57,940 nucleotides of DNA from a virus: positions 1 through 57,940 of IMG/VR virus record IMGVR_UViG_3300031951_000177, one strand, 5' to 3'. A program made the position numbers and the translations under genes. The notes below the pieces were generated by a model. That model did not search any database and was not told the origin of the DNA. It saw only the letters and a program-made list of their open reading frames with translations. The first letter of the stretch is position 1; every line of letters begins with the position of its first letter. Below, one piece after another: positions 20,516 through 30,400 of this stretch.

Positions 20516-23500
20516 TCAGTCTCGCTCCTCGCCGTCAATCGTGAGACCGGCCCTGAGCCGGTCTCTCTTTTCCTGCTGCAGCTCGATCTGGCGCTCGGCA
20601 TTCTCCGAGCTGATCGCGCCCTTGTTTTCCAAGCGGCGGATGCTGCGGATGCTGGCCTCGATGTCCCGGATGAGCTTGTTCTCCTGCGACTGCCGGATCT
20701 TCTCAGACAGCTCCAGGTCGATGGGCCTGGCCTTGATGCCGACGGTCTGCATGGCAGAGTAGGCAAGCGACACCGGCTGGCCCTGCTTGTCCACGCCGGT
20801 GTACTCGGCGATGCCAAGGTCCAGGGGTTTGCCCACTTGGTTGGCGATCACGTTCATCGCCCGCTCGAAGTGATTGTTGCCCACCGCGACCGCGGGAGAG
20901 AACTGCTTCCACGCCCAGTCGGCGCGCTTGGCCGCGGCCTCCGCGTCGGTGTCTGCAGCGGTCACGATGTCCTTGCCTCGGAACGTGTCCTTGTTGGCCA
21001 GCATCGCGTAGGCGGTGGTCAGGATCGGGTTGTTCGGCGTGATGGGTGCGATCAGCGGCACGCCGCCGGCGTTGTTGACCGCGTCGAACAGGTCGCCGCC
21101 CGGGAAGATCCGGCTCACGTCCAGGAACACGGGCAGGCCCGTCGCCTCGTCCATGCCCAGGCGGATGGACTTGTAGGTCCCCAGCGTCAGGCTGGCGCCC
21201 TTCATCCACTCAGGCAGGTTCTTGCGCTCGTCGGCCTCCAGGGCCTTGGCCTGGGCCGCAAAGTCCTCGTCAGTGAAGCGGCGCTTGATCAGCTCCCACC
21301 ACTCCTCGTCCTCGCCCGCCCCTGCGGCGATCGCGTACATGGCCGCGTTGATCGTGTACAGCGCCGCGGCCGGGGCAGCGTACCGCCAGGGGTAAGTCAG
21401 CGCCGTCTCGGCCATCGCCGGGATCGCCTTGTAGGTGTAGGCAAAGAACGGCAGGGCGAAGTCTCGGATGCGCCTGGCGTTCTTCGGCAGGTCGTCGTAG
21501 GTGAAGATGAACTTCTGGGCGTAGTCGACAGACTCCGCCGGTGTCAGGCCCTTCGTGCGCGCCTCGCGATAGATCAGGTAGCGGAAGAACAGATCCTCGG
21601 CCTCGTAGGCCTTGCCCATGGGCTTGCGCAGCCAGAACGACAGCGCATTCCACACGCCCTCCACCGCCTTGCCCGTCGGGCTCTCCGTCTTGGCGGCCAG
21701 CACCTTGAGCTGGTCCGGCAGGAGTTGGGTCATCTCGGCCTGGGTCATGGTGCCCAGCCACAGGCCGGCGTCCTTCGCCTCCTGCAGCATCGGCGCGTTC
21801 TTCACGATGTCGCGAGTGGTGGCGATGTACTTGTTGGCGTCCCAGTAGGACACGCCAGCGAAGTGCGCCATGGTCACGTTGGACATGATGTTGTTGGCGT
21901 GGCTGACCGGGTTGAGCACGGTCTTGCCTTCCTTCCACATGCTCATGCCTTTGAGGTACATCTTCAGCACCTCGCTCTGCATCGAGTCGTCGAAGGCAGT
22001 CAGGTGATCCAGTACCTCTTGGGGAACCCACATGCCGGCCAGCTTGCCGTACCGCTTGGCGTAGGTGTCCTCGACGTTGGTGCGCGGCACCTGCACGAAG
22101 CCTTCCTTCTCCTTCTTGCTGGCCACGGTGTCGGCGATGTTCTCGTACAGCCGGCCCAGCGAGATGTCGCGCTGGCTCTTGTTGTAGCCCATGACGAACC
22201 GGAACATGGAGTCCCGGATCTCGCCCATGTCGTCGCGCTCCTGGCGGGTGTAGTCGCGCCAGACCGTGATCTCGGTGTCGGTGTCGGGGTTGAAGTTAGG
22301 GTCGCGCTCCTCCCAGCCCTCGGCCAGCCAGGACTCGAGCTCCTCGACGGGGATGGTCTGGAACAGGCCACGGCCCTTCAGGCTGGAGCCGCCGATGCCC
22401 TGCATGGTCTTCTTGCGGCCAAGCAGCGCCTTGGCCGCCTTGACCCACCCATTGGCCTCGCTCTTGAGCTTGGACTCGTAGAAGCGCGGCAGGTACTTGC
22501 CGTCCCACCGGCCGGCCGCCTCGGGCGTCAGCATGCCCAGGCGCACCAGCTCCGCCGTCTGCTCGGACATGATCGACTGCATGCTGGCCGCCAGCTCGAG
22601 CACGCGCTTGGGCGGCTTGGCGCCACGCTTGAGCTCGCCCTCGATGACGTCGCTGATCATCTCGCGCTCTTGCTGCGGCAGCTCCTGCAGCTTGGTGGCC
22701 ACGTCCACCGTCAGCTCCTGGGCCTTGGAGATCTCCATCTTCATCTGCCGCATGGCACGCGACAGGTCAGTGCTGATGGGCTTGAGCGCCATCTTGTCTA
22801 GCACCAGGTTGGCCACGTCGGCCGCGTAGCGGTAGGCCTTGGCGCCGGCACCGAAGGTGAAGTTGCCCAGGTCGTCGCGTCCCAGGAACCAGGACTGCTT
22901 GCTGCGCGATCCAGCGCGCTGGCTGTAGCGGATGTCGGGGTTCTCGGGGTCAAACTCACCGCTGTTGCCGATGGCGGACTTAATCTGGTTCGATGAGAAG
23001 ACGCCGAGGTTCTTTATCTCTTCGTCCTCCTGAAGCTCCTGAACGTAGAACCCGTCGAAGTTGTTCTTCTTGATCCACTCAATCGCCTCTGGGCTCTCGA
23101 TCACGCGGTAGTCGCCGGCGTGGATCATCTCGAGGATGTCGCTTGCACCAGACGCCTCGTCTGGTGCGTCCTCGGCCAATTGCACGGCACTGGGCGGCTT
23201 AAAGCCAATGCTCTTGAGGTGATCGGCAAGAGCCTGCCTGTGCTCCTTGATTTCGTAGTCGAATGGGTTCTCTGCCTTGACGTAGACGGGGATGACGTTG
23301 AGCCCCTGGAAGAGGTCAGGTCCCCCCATCAGATCTGGCGAGAACGGCACACCAGGGAAGCGCTTGCCGAAGATCTTGGGCTTGGCAATGTCCTCGGCCG
23401 CATCGGGGTCGGGTGACACATAGATCGCTCCGCCAACTCCGATTCTGAACACGCCACCCTCGAGCGGGTTGTCGGTGGCGTGGTACATCACCTTTGGCTT

Positions 23501-23971
23501 CTTCGACCCATCGCTGAAGGGGAACTTGGTTGGCGTTCCACCCGACTCAAGCTCGGCAATCCTTTCGCGCGCCTTCTCGTTTTCTATTTTCAATGAGGCA
23601 ATCAAAGACTTTTGCTTCTCGATCTTGGGCCCCCACCAGTCGGCGCGATCGGGATCCTCCTTGAACCGCTCCTCATAGTCCTTCAGCTCGTTTTCGGCAT
23701 ACGGCAAGGAATCCATCTCGCGCTTGAGACTTGCAATCTCCAAGGCGCGGGCCTGATCAATAGTCCTTCCTGGCTTCTCAAGCACCTTGCTGTTGCCGAA
23801 CCATCGCTTGAACTTGGGCGTCTCAGTCTGAGCACGTCGGCTGAACATCGGGCCGCCCGCGCCCTCGATTGCATCCACACCGTTCAAGGCGAGGAAGGCC
23901 TTCATCTCGGCCATCCCCTTGATGGTGACCTCGCCTCCCGCGGTCTTGAACGTGTAGGTGCAATCAGCCAT
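20516..23971 (-). CDS. Large polyvalent virion protein with ADP-ribosyltransferase-like domain
   Basis: 1151 residues from the ATG at 23971 (AGGAG 7 nt upstream). About residues 160-330 look like a PolyVal-type ADP-ribosyltransferase: VMYHATDNP, GAIYVSPDPDAAED, NVIPVYVKAENPFDYE, FDGFYVQE and VFSSNQIKSAIGN. The remaining about 800 residues are helical, with segments such as TVLNPVSHANNIMSNV and RIRDFALPFFAYTYKAIPAM, typical of the large C-terminal domain of polyvalent proteins (LPD38-like). Short FS-x-R motifs border the domains. Such proteins are thought to be delivered with the DNA and act on the host. Last gene of the late operon. Confidence 0.78.
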   Translation of the reverse strand: MADCTYTFKTAGGEVTIKGMAEMKAFLALNGVDAIEGAGGPMFSRRAQTETPKFKRWFGNSKVLEKPGRTIDQARALEIASLKREMDSLPYAENELKDYEERFKEDPDRADWWGPKIEKQKSLIASLKIENEKARERIAELESGGTPTKFPFSDGSKKPKVMYHATDNPLEGGVFRIGVGGAIYVSPDPDAAEDIAKPKIFGKRFPGVPFSPDLMGGPDLFQGLNVIPVYVKAENPFDYEIKEHRQALADHLKSIGFKPPSAVQLAEDAPDEASGASDILEMIHAGDYRVIESPEAIEWIKKNNFDGFYVQELQEDEEIKNLGVFSSNQIKSAIGNSGEFDPENPDIRYSQRAGSRSKQSWFLGRDDLGNFTFGAGAKAYRYAADVANLVLDKMALKPISTDLSRAMRQMKMEISKAQELTVDVATKLQELPQQEREMISDVIEGELKRGAKPPKRVLELAASMQSIMSEQTAELVRLGMLTPEAAGRWDGKYLPRFYESKLKSEANGWVKAAKALLGRKKTMQGIGGSSLKGRGLFQTIPVEELESWLAEGWEERDPNFNPDTDTEITVWRDYTRQERDDMGEIRDSMFRFVMGYNKSQRDISLGRLYENIADTVASKKEKEGFVQVPRTNVEDTYAKRYGKLAGMWVPQEVLDHLTAFDDSMQSEVLKMYLKGMSMWKEGKTVLNPVSHANNIMSNVTMAHFAGVSYWDANKYIATTRDIVKNAPMLQEAKDAGLWLGTMTQAEMTQLLPDQLKVLAAKTESPTGKAVEGVWNALSFWLRKPMGKAYEAEDLFFRYLIYREARTKGLTPAESVDYAQKFIFTYDDLPKNARRIRDFALPFFAYTYKAIPAMAETALTYPWRYAAPAAALYTINAAMYAIAAGAGEDEEWWELIKRRFTDEDFAAQAKALEADERKNLPEWMKGASLTLGTYKSIRLGMDEATGLPVFLDVSRIFPGGDLFDAVNNAGGVPLIAPITPNNPILTTAYAMLANKDTFRGKDIVTAADTDAEAAAKRADWAWKQFSPAVAVGNNHFERAMNVIANQVGKPLDLGIAEYTGVDKQGQPVSLAYSAMQTVGIKARPIDLELSEKIRQSQENKLIRDIEASIRSIRRLENKGAISSENAERQIELQQEKRDRLRAGLTIDGEERD
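20543..20571 (+). terminator. Terminator of the rightward early operon
   Basis: GAGACCGG (20543-20550), 7-nt loop, CCGGTCTC (20558-20565), then TCTTTT. It lies inside the last codons of the convergent late gene, so only plus-strand transcripts meet the T-tract. Confidence 0.85.
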
Positions 23972-24455
23972 TGCCCAGCTCCTGGTCAATCAGCAGCATG
24001 CCTGCCTTGTCGCCGCTCACCAGCCCCAGGCGCGCCAGTAGGTCGCCGTACTCGCCGACGCTCTTGCGCTGAACTTCGAGGAACTGCAGCAGGAACTGCT
24101 GGGTCGTCACGCACTTGCACTCGCGATACCACTTCTCGTAGTCGCGCATGAGCTGCAGCTCGGTCTCGTAGCCCAGTTCGATGGCGTCGACGATGTCGGT
24201 GGCCACCTCGGTGCAAGCCTCAAGCGCCGGCACCTTCGCGCTGGTGCCGCGGTCGTTCATGTAGTCGGCAATGAGCTGGTAGTGCTTGAGCTCGTCAGAG
24301 CTCTCGCCGGCAAAGAACTTCTGCGTGCCGAAGAACCCGACGCGCTGCATCTGGTTGGCGACGTGCTTGTACAGGTGCGAGGCGTAGAGCTCAGCGTGGA
24401 CCGCCTTGTTCAGCATGTCCTCGGTGGGCTTGTCGAGCAGATTGGAAACAGGCAT
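23964..24455 (-). CDS. Ferritin-like protein
   Basis: 163 residues forming a four-helix bundle. Candidate ferroxidase residues: Glu22 (KAVHAELYASHLY), Glu55 and His58 (ESSDELKHY), Glu97/99 (ELGYETELQ) and Glu127 (LLQFLEVQR), the spacing seen in bacterial ferritins. It lies between the two giant polyvalent genes in the late operon, an unusual place for an iron-storage-type enzyme. The start codon is embedded in TATCACAATG with GAGG upstream. Confidence 0.82.
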   Translation of the reverse strand: MPVSNLLDKPTEDMLNKAVHAELYASHLYKHVANQMQRVGFFGTQKFFAGESSDELKHYQLIADYMNDRGTSAKVPALEACTEVATDIVDAIELGYETELQLMRDYEKWYRECKCVTTQQFLLQFLEVQRKSVGEYGDLLARLGLVSGDKAGMLLIDQELGNG

Positions 24456-24462
24456 TGTGATA
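24453..24462 (-). promoter_or_regulatory. Operator-like half-site over the ferritin start codon
   Basis: Minus strand TATCACAATG; its last three bases are the ATG. The 15-nt context TGAGGTATCACAATG is identical at 55303, so this may be a reused ribosome-binding cassette, an operator, or both. Confidence 0.4.
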
Positions 24463-24464
24463 CC

Positions 24465-27400
24465 TCACTTGCAGTTGATCTTCACCAGGCCGGCGTCGTC
24501 GAGCCGCTCCAGGATGTCCATGAACTCTTGGTCGATGCGGCGGATTGTCTCAGCCATCGGGTGCGCGTCAACCCGCTCGAGCGCACGCACGCGCCCCAGG
24601 CCTCGGGCGTCTTGCAGATCGCGGAACAGGCCGGCCACTTCCTTGTCCTCAGCACGGGCGCGCTGACTGAATGCGGGCGCATCCTGCCAGCCCTGCGGCG
24701 ACGAGGTCGGCTTGTAGTAGGTGCCGATCCAGCCCATCAGGTTGACGTCGGTCTTGACCGTGCGCGCAGAGATCATCTCCGCCAGCTTGGGCCACACCCC
24801 AGGCCAAGACACGAAGTTGCCATTGAGCTTGACGTCAGCCTTAGGATCTCCAGCCTTGCGACCAGTCAGCGCCTGCTTGGCCAGGCCGGGGTCCAGGTAC
24901 AGCAGGTTGCCGTCGTTGATGCGTTTCATCAGCACCTGCTCGTTCGGCTTGCCGCCGGAGATCGACACGCCCTTGGCGTAGATCGACATCACCGCGCCGG
25001 TCGGATCGGTGTTGTCCACCGACACCTTGATCGGGACGATCAGCGCGCCCTTGTCGCTGGTGATCGGCAGCACCAGCTCGAACTCGCGGGGGTTGCCGTC
25101 CTTCGACTTCAGCACCATGGCCGGGCGGTAGATGCCCTCGATGAGCTGCTTGGGCGTGATGTCGGGAAGCTCGTCCGCGTGTCCTTTTTCTGCCTTGGTC
25201 CTGATGAAGACCTTGTTCACGATGCTGGTGGCGATGTCGAAGTCCTGCGTGCGAGCGCCCAGCATGTTGAGCACATGGGGCAGCCGGCCGATGGTGAGCT
25301 TCGGCAACTGGCGTCCCTGCTGCGCCTCGCGGATGTAGCGCTGCAAGTTGATCGAGGCGCCCTCGATCTCTTTGTTCAGGGCGCTCTGCGGCGACACCTT
25401 CGGCAGTTGACGGTTGCTGAATGCTGGCGCTTCAGCTCGAAGCTCGCGAGCCAGCTCGCCGCGGTACATGACCTTGTCGGACTGCCACACCGGGTTGCCA
25501 GCCAGGCGCTCGTAGACGTCCGGCATGCCGCGAGAGATGAGCTCCGCCCAACGCTTGCCGGACACCTGCCCGGCCGGCAGCATCTTGTTGGCTGAGATCT
25601 TCTCAGCGTCGCTCAGCACTCGCTCACGGGCCGGTGCAACAGCCTCGCCTGCCATGCGGCTGCGAGCGCCGAGCTGCTCGACGGGCACCGCATGCCGACC
25701 CAGCAGCACTGCATTGCCTGACGGCCCGGCGTCGCGCACCATGTAGCCGTCGAAGCCTGCGTCGATGACGGCCGACTCGAAGTCGTTGAAGGACTCGTTG
25801 TCGCGGCGCAGACGCAGCGTGTCCTCGTCGACGTCGTACAGGTTCTGCAGATTGACGCGGTGAGCCTGGCCCCCCACGCCGGCCTCAGGATTGATGCCGG
25901 TGCCGCGATCGATGTAGAAGTTGATGCGCTGCTTCAGGCGCGGATCTGCGCCCTGCAAGCGCGTCATCTCGGCACCGCGCAGGCCGGTGCCATACATCAC
26001 GCTGTCGAGGGTCGTGCGGGGCTGGGTGCTGTAGTGATAGCCGACCGCGGAGGCGGCGCCCTCTCGAGGGGTGCCGTAGGAAGGGGTTACCGCTTGAACG
26101 TCTTGCGGCCCCACTCCTCGATCGCGTCCACCGCCGGCTGCATCGGATCCGCCTCGGTTGCTGAACTGGATTCGGCCGGGGTCTCCCCACTGGTACTTTT
26201 CGGCGAACTGCTCGAAGACTCGCTGGACCCGAGGCGCGAGAACACTTCTGGCCCAGTCGAGAACATCGGATCGTCCCGCGGCACTAATCCTTTGTATGTA
26301 GCCTTGCCCATTCGGGTTTACCTCCCAGTCATTGGTTGGCATGTCGCCGCTGGAGGCGAACACGCGATAGTCGAAGTCCGGCAGCACCCCCTCCGCGACC
26401 TTCACGATCTCTGATTGGAGTACGTCATTTGTGATGATACCGAAGTTCACGGCCCTAATACCAGTGGGAGAACTGATCAGCGCAAACTGGTTCTGCCAGT
26501 TGACCTTGCCGTTGTCGTCCATCCACTTGCCGATTGCCGCCTCGAGATCTCGCGTTTCTACCGGGTTCAGTGCCCGGCCGATGTCGATGTCCAGGCCGTT
26601 GGACTGGCGCTTCGTGCCGGCGTAGAAAGGACGGTGCCAGCCCACCCCCTCCTGCCTGGCCACCAGGCCGGCCACGGACGCATAGACGTTGAGCAGCTCG
26701 GCCTGTGCCGGGTCGACGTTGCTCTTGCCCGCATCGCCTCCGGCCGGCGCCATAGCCACGCGCTTCTGCGTGCTGGGTGACACCTCGCCCTGCCACACGC
26801 CCGGGCGCATCAGGTCGCTGGGCTCCGTCAGAAGGCCGAGCATTACGGCCAGCATGTCGCTGCCGTTCTCGTCGTAGAAGGCCCGCTGCACGGCCTGATG
26901 GAACTCCACCTGCTGGGCATACGGTGCGGTGTGGATCCCCTCTAGAACGCCCGTGCTGCGGCCTGGCCGAGCCTCGAACGAAAGCTGACCGACGTGACGT
27001 CCGACTCCATCAGCAAAGTCGAACTTGGCCTGCTCGGTATCCTCCTTGGTGGGCACATGCTCCGTCGCATGCTTGAGCCAGTTGTCGCGGTGCTTCTGCG
27101 CGTCGATGATGACGCGGACCTTCTTGCCCTTCGCGTCGCGCTCAAACCTGATCCAGCCATTCTTTTCGCTGCTGGCCTCAGTCCTCTCCTTGACGCCTTT
27201 GTTCTCCATGCGGGCCTTCATCGCGACCCAGATGGCGGCCTGCACTTGCTGCGGCTCCCATCCCATCTCCTGCGCAATGCGGTTGGTCTCGTTCTCCATG
27301 AAGGCGTACTGCGTCGGCGTGGGTGCGTCGTTGGCGTACTCGGCCGCACGCATCATCCACATGTCGATCGTCGCGCCCTGCTTGCCGGCAGTGCTGGTGT

Positions 27401-30400
27401 CGATCTCGCGCAGCAGGTTGAAGAAGAAGTTGCCCGTCTTCTCGCCAGACCAGAAGGCGTCAACGTCGGCCATTGCCTGAGTCGCCTTCTTGTCCTGCAC
27501 CCCGGTCTTGACGCTGATCGGCTGGCCAGCCTTGTACTGTGCCCAGGCTCGCAGCGCAAACGTCGAGTTACTGTCGACACGCGCCTGCGGGCTGTAGATG
27601 GCCAGCAGGGCAACGAACTTGCGCGCCTCCTGCACGTTGCCGCCAGTCATGCGCAAGATCGCCAGGCTGCTGTTCTCGTACCAGTAGCGACCGCGCTCGC
27701 CCTCTTTGGTCAACTTGAGAAGGATGGCGCGCAGCTCACCAATCTTTTCAGGGGTGTTGTACTTTTCGGGTGCGCCGACGTACTTTCCGTCCCGCATTGG
27801 CAGCTCGTCGAGCACAACGCCAGCCCGGCTGTATGCCGTCTTGCGGCCCTCAAGCGCAGCCCTCACACGCGGTGCGGCCGACGTGGTGAACACAATTCCG
27901 TCTTTGGTGTTGCGACCCTTCACGTCATCAGGGATGCTGGCGCGGATAGCCTCGTGGCTTCCATAGACCATGATCGTCCCGTCCCGCATAGTGCGGACAT
28001 CAAAGTCACCCACGCGCTCGGTGCCCTCGCGGGGCTTTAACTCTTGTGAAGTTTTTGATACACTTGACTCGTCAGGAGATCCTATGAAAGTCCCCTCTTC
28101 CTTCCCAGCCGGCTGCGAGTTCGTTGCCTCGTTCTCCGGCGACGAGTTCGTCAAGTTCCCCGACGGCAAGCTCTTCAAGCTCGCCGACTCCGGCGAAGAG
28201 CTCGTGCCAGCCAGCTCGCTGCCTGCACGCGGCGCGCCGATGTCGGAGGCTGCCTTCCTGTCCTGCGCCGAGGGCTGCCGCAAGTTCGCCGCCGAGAAAG
28301 CTGCGTCGTAAAGACCACGCATCGCGTCGTAGATCTCGCCGCGCAGCGGTGAACCCTCAGGCTGCTCACGGGCGGCCTCGTACAACTTGTGGCCCTGGCC
28401 ATCCTTGGCGGCCAGCATGGCGGGCGTATTGATCTGGATCTCACCCACCGTGCCGTTGGGCATTCTGATGTTGATCAGCACGTCGGCATAGCCGCCGAAC
28501 TTTTGGCGGTCTGACGACTCCACCCCCTCGCCAGTCACGCCAGCACCGGCGCGGTCCTTGATGCGGACCACGTCGAACTCCTTGCGGATCTCGTCGATGA
28601 TCGCGGGCGCGTCGGCGTAGCTGTCGACCACGATGGTCGAGCGCAGCAGGTCCTTGATGTTGTCGACCTGGTAGTTCTCCTCAAGCGCCAGCTTCTCGGC
28701 CGCACGCTTGATGCCCTTGATGGGCGCCAGCATCTGGCCGGTGGCGCCGGTGCGCGCTGCGATGTTCAGGATCTTCTGGTCGTACTCCGGCTTGACCTGC
28801 TCGGCCGCTTCCATCCTGGGCTTCAGCAAGATCTCTGCGCGCAGGCGATCCTGCGGCGAAACGGAGACTGGCTGCCGCTCCTTGAAGTACTTCTCGACGA
28901 ACCCGTCGGCCGCCGCCACTGTCTCTGCCGGCACCGACTCGGACAGCAGCGAAGCCATGTCGCGCTGATTGTTGAAGTTGTCGGCCTTCGGGTTGTAGTC
29001 GCTGACCTTCACAGGCTCGCGGGCCCGGCCGCTGAACATGAACTCGGACTTCTGTCCGTAGGTTGGGTTCTTGGCCAGCACCAGGGGGCCGATTTGGATG
29101 ACCTCCTGCGCAGCGACGACGGGCTCCATCGTGGAGCGGTCGTAGAAGTAGCTGTGCCGCTCGGGGTCCATGCCGACCTGGATCCAGGACTTGGAGTTGA
29201 GAGCAGCCTGCGCAAACGCGACCGCCTGCTTCTCGGTCATCTGTTTCCACTTGCCCTCGATGCGAGCGAACGGAGACTTAGCCGAGTCGCCCTTGGCGAT
29301 CTCAAGCGCCTTCTCCTGCTCGCGAGGGGTCATCGCAAACTCGGCATCGGTCACGGCCGACACGTTTCCGTACAAGGTCTTCTTGTCCTTGTTGGCCGGG
29401 TGGATCGAGTTGACCCACACGCCGTGGTCCTTGTACGCCGGAATATCCAGGCGCAGCCCCACGCGCTCGCCGTTGGTCAGCTCTTTGTCGGCGATGCCGT
29501 AGCGCGGCAGCTTGGCCGACGTCAGGGCGCGCTCGGCGTCAGCCTGAGTTGCAGGCTCAGGCACGAACGAATACGGCGCCACGGGCTTGTATTCGTCCAC
29601 CATGCGGGCGTAGTCCTCGCGAGTGATCGCGCCTTGGGACAGCTTGTTCGCCCCCTCGGTCAGCTCCGGCACCCGCTTGGTCACGTCCTTGAAGTCCATG
29701 CTCAGGCGGTTGACGGCAACGCGCTGAGACGCCATGGCCATGCCCTCGAGCTGCACGTCGGGCTGCAGGCCCTGCGCCTTCATCGCGTCGGCGTAGGCGG
29801 TCGTCAACAGGTCGCGAGCCTTCGCGACGTCGGAGATGTACTTGTTGACGAAGTCCTCGCCGTACTGCTTCTTCGCGCCGGTGATGATGTCGCCGAGCTT
29901 GGCGATGATGGTCTTGGCCACCTCGCCAAACTCCTTGTTGCCCATCTTCGTGCGCAGCTCTTGCCAGAAGTCCTCGCGCTTGCTGATGGCCTGCACCATC
30001 ATGGCCGGGGCCTCCTCCTCGAACTTGTCCGGCGTGTAGCTGAACTCGTCGAGGAACTTGTCCTTGCGGTCCTGGCGGAACAGATCCAGCAGCGCGGTGT
30101 TCAGGCTTTTGCGCTGAGCCTCCGGCAGGCCGTGATAGGCCTCGTGCACCGTGATGGCCAGGGGCGCATCGTCCGCATCGTCGGCGACGAACAGGTGCTT
30201 GCCGCCGACGCTGTTGATCATGCCGTTGGGCAGAGCGCCTGCACCGGTCTCCTGGTGGACTACCGTCAAGGTCTTGCCCATCAGGCGCGCCACCGCACTG
30301 GCCAGGCGCTGCGAGTCGTTCAGGTCGGTCGACTTGACCGGCGAGAACGTGACGCCGAGCTGCTGGTCGAGCTGCTTGTTGAGCGAGCTCAGCTCTCGCA

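Noticed and set aside
20837-22801. 654-residue plus-strand frame
   Set aside because: Antisense to the 1151-residue polyvalent gene; His/Arg/Val-rich mirror composition without domain signal.
26087-26311. 74-residue minus-strand frame inside the giant gene
   Set aside because: Alternate frame of the same strand, no independent RBS, Ser-rich shadow composition.
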